Below, one piece after another: positions 49,289-57,045 of a DNA stretch of 64,000 nt. The stretch is taken from the NCBI RefSeq assembly GCF_003666605.1, contig NZ_RCIV01000002.1, positions 248,001 to 312,000 on the forward strand. The letters are read 5' to 3'. The notes below the pieces were generated by a model. The model had not been told where the DNA came from. It ran no database searches and saw nothing but the letters and a program-made list of their open reading frames with translations. Position 1 is the stretch's first letter. Every line of letters begins with the position of its first letter. Origin of the DNA: Propionibacterium australiense. Lineage in GTDB: Bacteria > Actinomycetota > Actinomycetes > Propionibacteriales > Propionibacteriaceae. The position numbers were made by a program, and so were the translations under genes.

Positions 49289-50692
49289 TCAGTCACCAAC
49301 ATCCAGACTCATCAGGTCCTCCATGGTCTCACGGCGGATCATCGGGTGCAGTTCGCCCCCGCTCACGCGGACCACGGGCGGTCGCAGCGCGTGGTTGTAG
49401 TTGCTGGCCATCTCGCGGCTGTAGGCACCCATCCCCGGCACCGCGATGAGGTCACCGGGGACGACGTCACCGGGCAGGAAGACGTCACGAACCAGGATGT
49501 CGCCGCCCTCGCAGTGCTTGCCGACGACCCGGGACAGCACGGCGGTCTCCCCGGAGGCGCGGTTGGCCAGGACACCCGAGTACTCGGCCGCGTACAGCGC
49601 CGGACGGATGTTGTCGCTCATGCCGCCGTCGACGCTCACGTACAGGCGCTGGGCGCCCCCGTCCAGGTCCACGACCTTCACCGTGCCGACCGTGTAGACG
49701 GCCATGGTGCTGGGGCCGGCGATCGCACGGCCCGGCTCGATGGACATGCGGGGCACCTCGATGTTGTAGGCGCGCGCCTCGTGCTCGACGATGTCCCGCA
49801 GGCCGGCGGCCAGGTGATCGGGGGTGGCCGGGGAGTCCGCGCTCGTGTAGGCGATGCCGAAACCACCCCCCAGGTCCAGCTGAGGCGGGTGAACTCCCGT
49901 GGCGTCGGCGAACTGACTCATCAGTTTGATGGTGCGGCGCGCGGCGATCTCGAAACCGCCGGTGTCGAAGATCTGGGAGCCGATGTGACTGTGCACCCCC
50001 AGCAGCTCGGTGTAGGGACTGTAGTGGCAGCGGACCATGGCGACCATGGCCTGGCCGTTGGCGATCGAGAAACCGAACTTCTGGTCCTCGTGAGCCGTGG
50101 CGATGTACTCGTGTGTGTGCGCCTCGACGCCCGGGGTCACCCGCACCATGACCCTGGCCCGCCAGCCGCCTGCCCGGCACAGCTCCTCGATGCGGGCGAT
50201 CTCGTCGAGGGAGTCGACGATGATGCGCCCCACACCGCTGCGCAGAGCCAGTTCGAGTTCCTCGGTGGTCTTGTTGTTGCCGTGCATGCCGATGCGATCC
50301 GGATCCATCCCCCCGGCGAGCGCCACGGTCAACTCGCCACCGGAGCAGACGTCGAGATCGAGGCCCTCCTCCGCGATGATGCGCGCAATCGTGCGGGTCA
50401 GCATCGCCTTGCCGGCGTAGTAGACGTCCCAGCCGCGGAAGGACTGGGCGAAGGCACGGGCGCGGGACCGGAAATCGGCCTCGTCGAAGAGGTAGACCGG
50501 TGAGCCTTCACGCTCGATGGCGGTCCGCACGTCGACGCCGCCCACCTCAAGGCTGCCCGCCTCGTTGCGCCGGACCGTGCTGCTCCACAGCGCCGGGTCG
50601 AGGGCATTGGGATCGGCGGGCCGGGAGAGCCACTGGGGGCTCGGAGCTGCGACATCGGCGTGAACCGCGCCGGCAACATGCATGTGGGTCAC
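49289..50692 (-). CDS. lysA: diaminopimelate decarboxylase
   Basis: The enzyme makes lysine from meso-diaminopimelate with pyridoxal phosphate. The protein is about 467 residues. The pyridoxal Lys is in WDVYYAGKAMLTRTIAR, the phosphate-binding Gly-rich loop is LDLGGGFGIAY, and the active-site Cys is in VVGKHCEGGDILV. The GTG at 50692 follows TATTGT by five bases with no Shine-Dalgarno; an ATG three codons further in (50683) is the alternative. First gene of lysA-hom-thrH. Confidence 0.96.
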   Translation of the reverse strand: MTHMHVAGAVHADVAAPSPQWLSRPADPNALDPALWSSTVRRNEAGSLEVGGVDVRTAIEREGSPVYLFDEADFRSRARAFAQSFRGWDVYYAGKAMLTRTIARIIAEEGLDLDVCSGGELTVALAGGMDPDRIGMHGNNKTTEELELALRSGVGRIIVDSLDEIARIEELCRAGGWRARVMVRVTPGVEAHTHEYIATAHEDQKFGFSIANGQAMVAMVRCHYSPYTELLGVHSHIGSQIFDTGGFEIAARRTIKLMSQFADATGVHPPQLDLGGGFGIAYTSADSPATPDHLAAGLRDIVEHEARAYNIEVPRMSIEPGRAIAGPSTMAVYTVGTVKVVDLDGGAQRLYVSVDGGMSDNIRPALYAAEYSGVLANRASGETAVLSRVVGKHCEGGDILVRDVFLPGDVVPGDLIAVPGMGAYSREMASNYNHALRPPVVRVSGGELHPMIRRETMEDLMSLDVGD

Positions 50693-50697
50693 GATGC

Positions 50698-50703
50698 ACA
50701 ATA
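50698..50703 (-). promoter_or_regulatory. predicted -10 of lysA-hom-thrH (leaderless)
   Basis: The minus strand reads TATTGT, then gcatc, then the GTG at 50692. Confidence 0.5.
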
Positions 50704-50779
50704 CTTCCAGACCGGGCCGAGGCTTTCCAGGCAGCCGGCACCGGCGCGCCGTTGTTCGCCTCCGTCACCACTGGGGCGC

Positions 50780-50785
50780 TATGCT
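50780..50785 (+). promoter_or_regulatory. predicted -10 of tRNA-Arg
   Basis: TATGCT lies 27 bases before the first base of the tRNA. The -35 region is not clear. Confidence 0.45.
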
Positions 50786-50812
50786 GAGGAGCGGTCCGCC
50801 ACGGCGGGTCAT

Positions 50813-50884
50813 GCTCCCGTAGCTCAGGGGATAGAGCACCGCCCTCCGGAGGCGGGTGCGAGGGTTCGAATCCCTCCGGGAGCG
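50813..50884 (+). tRNA. tRNA-Arg (anticodon CCG)
   Basis: The 72-base cloverleaf folds completely. Acceptor arms are gctcccg and cgggagc with discriminator G, the D stem is gctc/gagc, and the anticodon stem is ccgcc/ggcgg with loop ctCCGga. The variable loop has four bases, and the T arm is gaggg-ttcgaat-ccctc. CCA is not encoded. The CCG anticodon reads CGG codons. It stands alone between divergent lysA and the glycosyltransferase gene. Confidence 0.97.
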
Positions 50885-50969
50885 CACAGAGTCAAACCCG
50901 CCCCGCGCGCCGAAGCGGGCCTCACGGGTTGACGAGTGGTGCTCGGCAGCTGGCCACGGAAAGGACACG

Positions 50970-52409
50970 ATGACGGCAGACCAGCCACTCATCGGGACAG
51001 GGGCGACCGCCGCCACCCCGTCCAGTGTGTCCACTCGCCTCTCACGCCAGATCACCCTGGCCTTCACTCGCGAGCGTCTGCAGTCAGGCCGTTTCCTGTT
51101 GTTCTTCTGGTTCGTCGCCCGCCTGGTGGTCTGCTGCATCTGGGCCTTCTTCATCCCGTCGACGCAGGGCGACGTCGTCTACTACTACGAGAAGATCCAG
51201 GTCCTGTTCGACTCCGGGCCGTCGAGCACGCTCACCGAGTACCCCACCCCGGTCATCGCCCTGCTCGTCATCCCCTATCTGCTCGGCTTCGGCACCCAGC
51301 ACGGCTACGTGGTGACCTTCGCCCTCATGATGCTGGCCCTTGACGCGGCCTTCACCTGGTCGCTGTGGCACACCGGTGGCGCCATGAAGGGGCAGGCCGT
51401 CGTCTTCTGGACGCTCTTCCTGGCCCTGGTCGGCCCGACCGCCTATCTGCGCTTCGACCTCATCACCTGCGTCCTCGCCGGCTGGTCCGTCATCTTCCTG
51501 CTGCGCCGGCACAGCGTCATGGCCGGCGCACTGACCGCGGTGGGCGCGGCCGTGAAGCTGTGGCCCGCGCTGCTGTGGCCCGCGCTCCTGCCCGGCTCCA
51601 GGCGCCAGAAGACCACGACGACGATCGGCTTCGCGCTCACCGGGATCGTCCTCGTGCTGGCCTCCATCGGCTTCGCCGGCTGGGATCGTCTCATGTCGCC
51701 GCTGCGCTGGCAGTCGGGGCGGGGCCTGCAGATCGAGTCGATCGCGGCCACGCTCCCGATGCTCGGCCGGGCGTTCGGCACCGGTGACTACGTGGTGACC
51801 CTCAGCCGCTACCAGGCCTACGAGATCTGGGGCCCGGGCGTCAGTACGATCGTCACGATCGCCGACGCGGCCTTCTACGCCGGCATTGCCGCCGCGCTCC
51901 TGGCCTATCTGACCTGGTTGTGGCGTGGCCATGGCCGCATCATCGAGGCCGTTGCCCTGCTGCAGCTGGTGATCCTCATCATGATCGTCACCAACAAGAC
52001 CTTCAGCCCCCAGTACATCATGTGGATCGGCGGCCCCCAGGCCGCCGCCTACGCCGTGCTCGGCGCCCGCAGCCAGCGCACCGAGAGCTTCTTCACCGAC
52101 CGGTCGCGCATGAACGCGATCTCGATGTGGATGCTCATGGCCACGGCCTTCACGCTGCTCGTCTACCCGATCTGCTACGACCGTCTGGTCAGCGACTGGA
52201 ACGTCGGTGACGAACTGCTTCGCCTGCCGGCCACGGTGCTGCTGGCCATCCGCAACATCGCGGTGGTCATCGTCCTCGGACTCGTCGTGCGCTGGGTGTG
52301 GAGCTTCCTGCGCCCCTCCGCGGTCCGGGCCGTCCGGGCACGGCTGAGCGGTACCAGGCACGCACAGGCCTCGGACGACGAGGAGTCACGTGGTGAGCCC
52401 CACGACTGA
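50970..52409 (+). CDS. polytopic membrane glycosyltransferase (GT87/DUF2029-like)
   Basis: The protein is about 479 residues with ten or more hydrophobic helices. Features of the GT-C class are visible: an early acidic loop after the first helix (STQGDVVYYYEKIQVL), then LTEYPTPVIALLVIPYLLG, the AVGAAVKLWPALLWPALLPG segment and TNKTFSPQYIMWIGGPQAA. GT87 members use polyprenyl-phosphate-linked mannose to extend lipid-anchored mannans. The substrate here is inferred. The ATG at 50970 has an AAAGGA Shine-Dalgarno; the open frame upstream runs into the tRNA. The next gene is a paralogue and overlaps it. Confidence 0.88.
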   Translation: MTADQPLIGTGATAATPSSVSTRLSRQITLAFTRERLQSGRFLLFFWFVARLVVCCIWAFFIPSTQGDVVYYYEKIQVLFDSGPSSTLTEYPTPVIALLVIPYLLGFGTQHGYVVTFALMMLALDAAFTWSLWHTGGAMKGQAVVFWTLFLALVGPTAYLRFDLITCVLAGWSVIFLLRRHSVMAGALTAVGAAVKLWPALLWPALLPGSRRQKTTTTIGFALTGIVLVLASIGFAGWDRLMSPLRWQSGRGLQIESIAATLPMLGRAFGTGDYVVTLSRYQAYEIWGPGVSTIVTIADAAFYAGIAAALLAYLTWLWRGHGRIIEAVALLQLVILIMIVTNKTFSPQYIMWIGGPQAAAYAVLGARSQRTESFFTDRSRMNAISMWMLMATAFTLLVYPICYDRLVSDWNVGDELLRLPATVLLAIRNIAVVIVLGLVVRWVWSFLRPSAVRAVRARLSGTRHAQASDDEESRGEPHD

Positions 52410-53766
52410 GCAGCAGACAGCATCACCCCAGAACCGCCTCCTGCCGCCCGCATTCGAGGCTCTCTGGCTGATCGGCTTCTGGACCCTGAGCCGGGTCGTC
52501 ATGCTGTGCCTGTGGCTGGCGCTGTGCAGCTTCATCCGCAACGACGTGAACTACTACGCGCTGTCGGTCACCGACCTGCCGATCCCCGTCCTGACCGACC
52601 TGACCGGTGTCCTCGTCGAGTACCCCACTCCCCTCGTCTGGCTCATCCAGCTGCTGGAGTGGCCCTCGGGCGGTTCCGTCGATCTGTACGTCCTGCTCTT
52701 CGCGGTGGCCGCGGCCACCGTGGACGGCGTCTGCTGCGCCGCCCTCCACCAGCGTGAGAGCAACCGTGCCGCATGGATCTGGGCCCTCTGTGGCGCCCTG
52801 CTCGGTCCCCTGCTGTGGTTCCGGCTGGACATCGCACCGGCCCTGTGCGTGCTGGGGGCTCTGCAGCTGATGAGCCGCCGGCCGGCACTGGCCGGGGCGC
52901 TCCTGGCGGTGGGAGCGGGGTTCAAGCTGTGGCCGGCGCTGCTCATCGCACCGATGCTGGGCCGTTCACGTACCGCACGACGCCGCGGGGCGGGCTTCCT
53001 CGTCACCGGCGGCGTGCTCGTTCTACTCTCACTGGTCACCTCCGGTCTCGGCAGAACCGTCTCGCCGCTGAGCTGGCAGTCCGAACGGGGCCTGCAGATC
53101 GAGTCGGTCTGGGCAACGCCGCTCATGCTCTCCCGTGCCCTGGGCGCCACCGGAGTGGACGTCCAGTTCAGCGATTTCAAGGCCTACGAGGTCTTCGCCA
53201 CCTCCGTCGGGGGGTGGACGATCGCAGCGAGCGTCGTCATGTTCATCCTCATCGTGCTGTCCCTGGTCCTGTCGGCCATCCTGGCCCGGCGCGAGCAGGA
53301 CCAGGCCCCGGGCGCACCCGGGGCGGTCCCGGACCACGAGTGGGCCGTGCGCCTGGCCGCCCTGGCGATCATCGCCGGGTGGATCGTGGCGAACAAGACC
53401 CTCAGCCCCCAGTACATGATCTGGCTCTTCGGGCCGCTGGCCCTCGTCGCCACGGGCCTGGGCAGGACGGGTAGAGCGGGTACGGCCCGGCGTCTCGTCG
53501 CCGCGGGACTGGTGGCGACGGCACTGACCCAGCTCGTCTATCCACTCACCTACAGCGGCATCATCTCCGTCCTCGACCCGAACGTCGGTTCGACGATGAT
53601 CCTCGTGCTGCGCAATCTGTGCGTGATCACCCTGGCCGTACTGGCCTGGGCGGAGGCCTTCCGCGCAGCACTGTGTCCTGAGGCTCCTCGGACATGCCTT
53701 CCCCTACCACCCGAGCCCCCAGGGTGGCACTGCCAAATCAGTGACGATTTGTCAAGTCAACACTGA
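52390..53766 (+). CDS. polytopic membrane glycosyltransferase, paralogue of the preceding gene
   Basis: This 458-residue protein shares the same landmarks as the preceding gene: LVEYPTPLVWLIQLLEW, AVGAGFKLWPALLIAPMLG, the WQSERGLQIESVWATPLM block and VANKTLSPQYMIWLFGPLAL. Tandem duplication is therefore clear. Two GTG codons (52390 and 52393) are possible starts; the second has the better distance to AGGAG. The gene overlaps its neighbour by about 20 bases. The last 30 or so residues (APRTCLPLPPEPPGWHCQ and on) do not look like the family and run into an AT-rich stretch, so the natural end may have been replaced. Confidence 0.86.
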   Translation: MVSPTTEQQTASPQNRLLPPAFEALWLIGFWTLSRVVMLCLWLALCSFIRNDVNYYALSVTDLPIPVLTDLTGVLVEYPTPLVWLIQLLEWPSGGSVDLYVLLFAVAAATVDGVCCAALHQRESNRAAWIWALCGALLGPLLWFRLDIAPALCVLGALQLMSRRPALAGALLAVGAGFKLWPALLIAPMLGRSRTARRRGAGFLVTGGVLVLLSLVTSGLGRTVSPLSWQSERGLQIESVWATPLMLSRALGATGVDVQFSDFKAYEVFATSVGGWTIAASVVMFILIVLSLVLSAILARREQDQAPGAPGAVPDHEWAVRLAALAIIAGWIVANKTLSPQYMIWLFGPLALVATGLGRTGRAGTARRLVAAGLVATALTQLVYPLTYSGIISVLDPNVGSTMILVLRNLCVITLAVLAWAEAFRAALCPEAPRTCLPLPPEPPGWHCQISDDLSSQH

Positions 53767-54072
53767 TGATGTGATCAGAAATGTATATTCGAGGCCCTCG
53801 AGATGCACGATCGACAGCGATCGAGGGCAATCTCTAGCCGGATCTTGTGCTCCATGGCAGGCTTGATGCCGTGAGGTTTGAGGTTCCTGCTGCGCTCATG
53901 CCGTGACTGCCCCCACCGGGCCCGGTTCACACGCGGGCGGTGGCGGTGGTCTGGGCCTCCGATTCTTTCAAAGAACAACTACCACGCTCCGCGCTGGACC
54001 GGCCCTGCCCCCTGTTCCTGCGCGGACGACGGGTCGGGATGACCCGTCACTCGCCTAAGGAGTCGTACACAC
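53767..54072. other. 306-bp intergenic region, first part AT-rich
   Basis: About 53740-53910 is visibly lower in GC than the surroundings (for example gatcagaaatgtatattc). It holds an 8-bp hairpin (53794-53828) and a 67-codon minus-strand frame (53775-53978) with a non-actinobacterial look, which I do not call a gene. The last 130 bases are the whiB1 upstream region. No terminal repeats were found. Confidence 0.45.
53794..53828 (+). terminator. possible terminator after the glycosyltransferase pair
   Basis: An 8-bp stem (gccctcga at 53794-53801 and tcgagggc at 53821-53828) with a 19-base loop lies 28 bases past the stop. Confidence 0.4.
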
Positions 54073-54321
54073 ATGGACTGGCGTCACGAGGCCGCCTGCC
54101 GGCTCGAGGATCCGGAACTCTTCTTCCCCATCGGCAATACCGGCCCGGCTCTCACCCAGATCGAGGAGGCCAAGAAGGTCTGCAGGCGCTGCGGCGTCTG
54201 CGATCAGTGTCTTGCCTGGGCCCTCGAGGCCGGCCAGGACCATGGCGTATGGGGCGGCATGTCCGAGGACGAGCGCCGCACCCTGAAGCGTCGTGCGGCA
54301 CGCGCACGCAAGGCTGCCTGA
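54073..54321 (+). CDS. whiB1: WhiB-family iron-sulfur regulator (WhiB1/WblE type)
   Basis: The protein is 82 residues. Cluster ligands Cys9, Cys37, Cys40 and Cys46 follow the WhiB spacing, with an extra Cys43. The GVWGGMSEDERRTLKRR turn and basic tail bind DNA and sigma factor. It closely follows M. tuberculosis WhiB1 (MDWRHKAVC start in that protein as I recall), an essential NO-sensitive regulator. The ATG has AGGAG about ten bases upstream. It is followed by a strong terminator and the convergent pdtaS, the same order as Rv3219-Rv3220c. Confidence 0.96.
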   Translation: MDWRHEAACRLEDPELFFPIGNTGPALTQIEEAKKVCRRCGVCDQCLAWALEAGQDHGVWGGMSEDERRTLKRRAARARKAA

Positions 54322-54337
54322 CCTCGCTGCTCTCGTT

Positions 54338-54371
54338 GGCGGGGCGCCGGCCTACTGGCCGGCGCCCCGCC
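54338..54371. terminator. bidirectional terminator between whiB1 and pdtaS
   Basis: A 15-bp perfect inverted repeat (54338-54352 and 54357-54371) with loop tact lies between convergent genes. Confidence 0.85.
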
Positions 54372-54407
54372 CAGTTGTGTCCCTGATGTTCCTGGCGCAG
54401 CCGGGGT

Positions 54408-55877
54408 TCACAGGGCCAGGGTCTCGGCCGGGATGACGACTCGCGAGGTGGCGCCGATGCCGTCGGGGTTGTTGAACAGCGTGAAGTCCCCGTGCAGATC
54501 GGCAGCCAGCGTGGCGACGATCGAGGTCCCCAGGCTGTCGGTGTGGAAGAGCCGGAAGTCGTCGGCCAGGCCGACGCCCTGGTCGATGACGTCGAGGATC
54601 AGCCCGCCGTCGTCCGGGCGCTGCGGTACGACGCGCACCGCGCCATCGCCTGATTCCAGGCCGTGTTCGATCGCGTTCTGGCACAGCTCGGTCATGATGA
54701 GCGACAGCGAGGTCGCCACCTTGGCCGGTACGAGCCCGAAGGAGCCCTCGCGGGTGACCCGTACGACCCCGGAACTGGCTGCCATGTCCCCGACCATCTG
54801 CAGGATCGTGTCGGCGATCTCGTCGAACTCGGCGGCCTCATCGATGCTGCGTGACAGGATCTCGTGGACGATGGAGATCGACTGCACCCGGCTCATCGCG
54901 TCGTTGAGGTCATTCCTGGCCTCCTGGGAGGTGGCTCGCCGCGCTTGGAGCCGCAGCAGGGCCGAGACGGTCTGCAGATTGTTCTTGACCCGGTGGTGGG
55001 TCTCGCGGATCATCGCGTTCTTCGTCTGCAGTTCCCGGTCGCGGTAGCGCAGGTCTGTGATGTCCCGGCACAGCGCCACGATCGCGATGCAGCCACCATC
55101 CCTGGTCAGGGGCAGGATGCGCAGCCGCATGGACCCGGCAGCGTTCTCCGCCTCGTACTCGCCGGCCTGCCTGCCGTTGAACGCCGTGCGGGTGGGGTCC
55201 ACCGGCTGCACCTGGGCGCCGAGCCCCTCCTGGGTCAGGATGCACAGATTGTCGCCGATGAGATCACCCACCAGCCCGAGACGCCGGTAGGCCGACACGG
55301 CATTGGGACTCGCGTACTCCATGAGCCCCTCGGCGCTGGCCAGGATGAGGCCATCGCCGACGTGCGGGCTGAGCGTGGGATCGCTCGGCGGGTCGATCGG
55401 GAAGTCGCCGTGCCAGACCATGTCGGACAGCATGTCGGCGATCCTCAGGTAGGCGTCCTCCATGGCGCCGGGCGCGCGCACCCCCATCCGGTTGGTGTGC
55501 CGCTCCAGGATGCCGATGACCTCGTCGTGACGGATGATCGGGATCGCCCAGACGTCGACGGGGATACCGGCCTGCAGCTTGTTGTTGCTCGTCTCGCAGA
55601 TCACGCGCGACAGGTACGCCTCGACGACCAGGGAATCCGGCTCGTAGCGGATCTCCGAACCGACCACGTCCTCCTCGAGCGCGGTCGGACCGGTCACCGG
55701 CCGGCACTGGGCGGCGGCCCAGAAGATGTTGTCGTCAACGTCAGGAACCCACAGGATGAGGTCGGAGAAACTGGTGTCGGCCAGGACGTGCCACTCACGG
55801 ACGAAGGAACTGAGCCAGGTCCGGTCCTGTTCACCGATCGTCGTGTGCTCGGCGAGCATGCGTTCCATCGTCTGCAT
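54408..55877 (-). CDS. pdtaS: sensor histidine kinase, PdtaS type
   Basis: The protein is 489 residues. A GAF-like domain (about 1-155) is followed by a PAS-like domain (about 170-275), a HisKA_2 helix pair with RETHHRVKNNLQTVSALLRL (phospho-His at 294/295), and an ATPase domain with ELCQNAIEHGL, VIDQGVGL and SLGTSIVATL. No membrane helix is present, so it is cytosolic. In mycobacteria PdtaS phosphorylates PdtaR, an ANTAR regulator acting on RNA antitermination. No PdtaR gene is in the window. The ATG at 55877 follows TAGGAT by six bases. Confidence 0.93.
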   Translation of the reverse strand: MQTMERMLAEHTTIGEQDRTWLSSFVREWHVLADTSFSDLILWVPDVDDNIFWAAAQCRPVTGPTALEEDVVGSEIRYEPDSLVVEAYLSRVICETSNNKLQAGIPVDVWAIPIIRHDEVIGILERHTNRMGVRAPGAMEDAYLRIADMLSDMVWHGDFPIDPPSDPTLSPHVGDGLILASAEGLMEYASPNAVSAYRRLGLVGDLIGDNLCILTQEGLGAQVQPVDPTRTAFNGRQAGEYEAENAAGSMRLRILPLTRDGGCIAIVALCRDITDLRYRDRELQTKNAMIRETHHRVKNNLQTVSALLRLQARRATSQEARNDLNDAMSRVQSISIVHEILSRSIDEAAEFDEIADTILQMVGDMAASSGVVRVTREGSFGLVPAKVATSLSLIMTELCQNAIEHGLESGDGAVRVVPQRPDDGGLILDVIDQGVGLADDFRLFHTDSLGTSIVATLAADLHGDFTLFNNPDGIGATSRVVIPAETLAL

Positions 55878-55883
55878 GCGCCG

Positions 55884-55889
55884 ATCCTA
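55884..55889 (-). promoter_or_regulatory. predicted -10 of pdtaS (leaderless)
   Basis: The minus strand reads TAGGAT, then cggcgc, then the ATG of pdtaS. Confidence 0.6.
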
Positions 55890-55954
55890 CCGAGGGTCCG
55901 GGCGAGGCCGGTCGCGCCGTGCTGCGGCGGACAACGGCGCCGCTGAGGCCGGCG

Positions 55955-56242
55955 TCAGAAGGCCTGCCGGCTGATCACGGTGAGGCGCCTGATGCGCGCA
56001 CGCAACTCGCCCGAGGCGCAGGGCGTACCGGAGCAGCTGCGCTGCACCAGGGTGCTGATGGTGGCCTCGATGTCGAAGTCGTCCATGCAGTGCTCGCAGA
56101 TCATCAGGTGGTGCCGGATCTCGTCGGCAGTCGCCTCGGGCAGTTCACCGTGCAGGAAGGCGTGCACGCTGGCGGCCGCGTAGTCGCAGGCCTCCTCGTC
56201 GGTCGCGCTCACGGGGAAGAAGTCCGAATAGAGCTCTTTCAT
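55955..56242 (-). CDS. rshA: zinc-containing anti-sigma factor (RshA/RsrA type)
   Basis: The protein is 95 residues. The zinc anti-sigma motif His45-x3-Cys49-x2-Cys52 is in [15 protein letters not shown], with further cysteines at about 19, 69 and 74. In RsrA and RshA, disulfide stress oxidises the cysteines, zinc leaves and the sigma factor is released. The ATG overlaps the sigH stop (ATGA), so sigma and anti-sigma are made in step. Confidence 0.95.
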   Translation of the reverse strand: MKELYSDFFPVSATDEEACDYAAASVHAFLHGELPEATADEIRHHLMICEHCMDDFDIEATISTLVQRSCSGTPCASGELRARIRRLTVISRQAF

Positions 56243-56886
56243 CTGTCACGCTGCCTTCCGATGCCGTGCTCACGTGCGTAGTCCGCCAGCGCCACGCGCA
56301 GTTGCGCCCGGCCACGGTTGAGCCGCGACATCACTGTGCCGATGGGGGTACCCATGATCTCGGCGATCTCCTTGTACGAGAAACCATCCACGTCAGCCAG
56401 CAGGACTGCCTGGCGGAACTCGTCCGACAGCGAGTTGAGCGCATCGGTGACCGCCTGGTCGGGGATGGCGTCGAGGGCCGCCATCTCGGCCGACTGCAGA
56501 CCGCTCGAGTCGTGCGAGGCCGCCCTGGCCAGCTGCCAGTCCTCGACCTCCTCGCCGCCACTTATCTGCGGCTGGCGCTGGGCCTTGCGGTAGCTGTTGA
56601 TGTAGGTGTTGGTGAGGATGCGGTACAACCACGCCTTGAGATTGGTCCCCGGCTTGAACTGCTTGAACGAGCCGAAGGCCTTGGCATAGGTCTCCTGCAC
56701 GATGTCCTCGGCGTCGCTCGGATTGCGCGTCATGCGCAGCGCAGCGCCGTAGAGCTGGTCGAGGTAGACCATGGCGTCGCGCTCGAAACGGGCGATCCGC
56801 TGCTGCTGCGTCTCGGTGTTGCGGATGTCGTCGGCCTGCTCGGTCAGATCGATGCCGGCACCGCTCATCTCATGCGTCGGGTTCAT
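56239..56886 (-). CDS. sigH: ECF sigma factor SigH/SigR
   Basis: This group-IV sigma factor responds to disulfide/thiol stress. It is 215 residues from the ATG at 56886. Region 2 contains [20 protein letters not shown] and [20 protein letters not shown]; region 4 contains [20 protein letters not shown]. Upstream in the same frame are GTG at 56931 and ATGs at 56928 and 56922, which would add 12-15 residues ([12 protein letters not shown] before the Met). A SigR-class promoter motif lies so that its transcript would begin at those codons. A TACTGT hexamer lies eight bases before 56886. Two isoforms are therefore possible. The order pdtaS-rshA-sigH-aroA-rsgA is that of M. tuberculosis. Confidence 0.95.
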   Translation of the reverse strand: MNPTHEMSGAGIDLTEQADDIRNTETQQQRIARFERDAMVYLDQLYGAALRMTRNPSDAEDIVQETYAKAFGSFKQFKPGTNLKAWLYRILTNTYINSYRKAQRQPQISGGEEVEDWQLARAASHDSSGLQSAEMAALDAIPDQAVTDALNSLSDEFRQAVLLADVDGFSYKEIAEIMGTPIGTVMSRLNRGRAQLRVALADYAREHGIGRQRDR

Positions 56887-56894
56887 CGCATACG

Positions 56895-56900
56895 ACAGTA
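56895..56900 (-). promoter_or_regulatory. predicted -10 of the short sigH transcript
   Basis: The minus strand reads TACTGT, eight bases, then ATG at 56886. The hexamer lies inside the coding sequence of the possible longer isoform. Confidence 0.4.
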
Positions 56901-56939
56901 CCGAATCATTCAGTACCGCCATCGTCATCACACTGGTGC

Positions 56940-56965
56940 AACACCCGGGTGTCGCACGGTATTCC
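56940..56965 (-). promoter_or_regulatory. SigH/SigR-class autoregulatory promoter
   Basis: The minus strand reads GGAAT (56965-56961), exactly 18 bases, then GTT (56942-56940). This fits the known SigR/SigH consensus (GGAAT, 18-19 bases, GTT). The predicted start of transcription falls at about 56931-56933, on the upstream in-frame GTG/ATG codons of sigH. Confidence 0.75.
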
Positions 56966-57032
56966 GCAGGAGCGGTTCCGGGTACCAGCGTGAACGGATC
57001 AGACCGGCACCGCACCGGTCCGCTCGGCTCGA

Positions 57033-57038
57033 TAATCT
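57033..57038 (+). promoter_or_regulatory. predicted -10 of aroA-rsgA
   Basis: TAATCT is followed by ggaggcc and the ATG at 57046. The GGAGG in the spacer may be chance or may serve longer transcripts. Confidence 0.55.
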
Positions 57039-57045
57039 GGAGGCC

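Noticed and set aside
47261-50503. A 1080-codon open frame on the plus strand
   Set aside because: It lies antisense to thrH, hom and lysA, whose motifs are unmistakable. It has a composition dominated by Asp, Gly, His, Val and Arg, typical of a shadow frame in GC-rich DNA.
50813-50970. tRNA-Arg as an attachment site for an integrated element
   Set aside because: No integrase and no repeated tRNA 3' end was noticed downstream, and the following genes look like native core genes.
53775-53978. A 67-codon minus-strand frame in the AT-rich patch
   Set aside because: It has no Shine-Dalgarno or leaderless -10 in the right place and no recognised family. It was kept only as part of the description of the patch.
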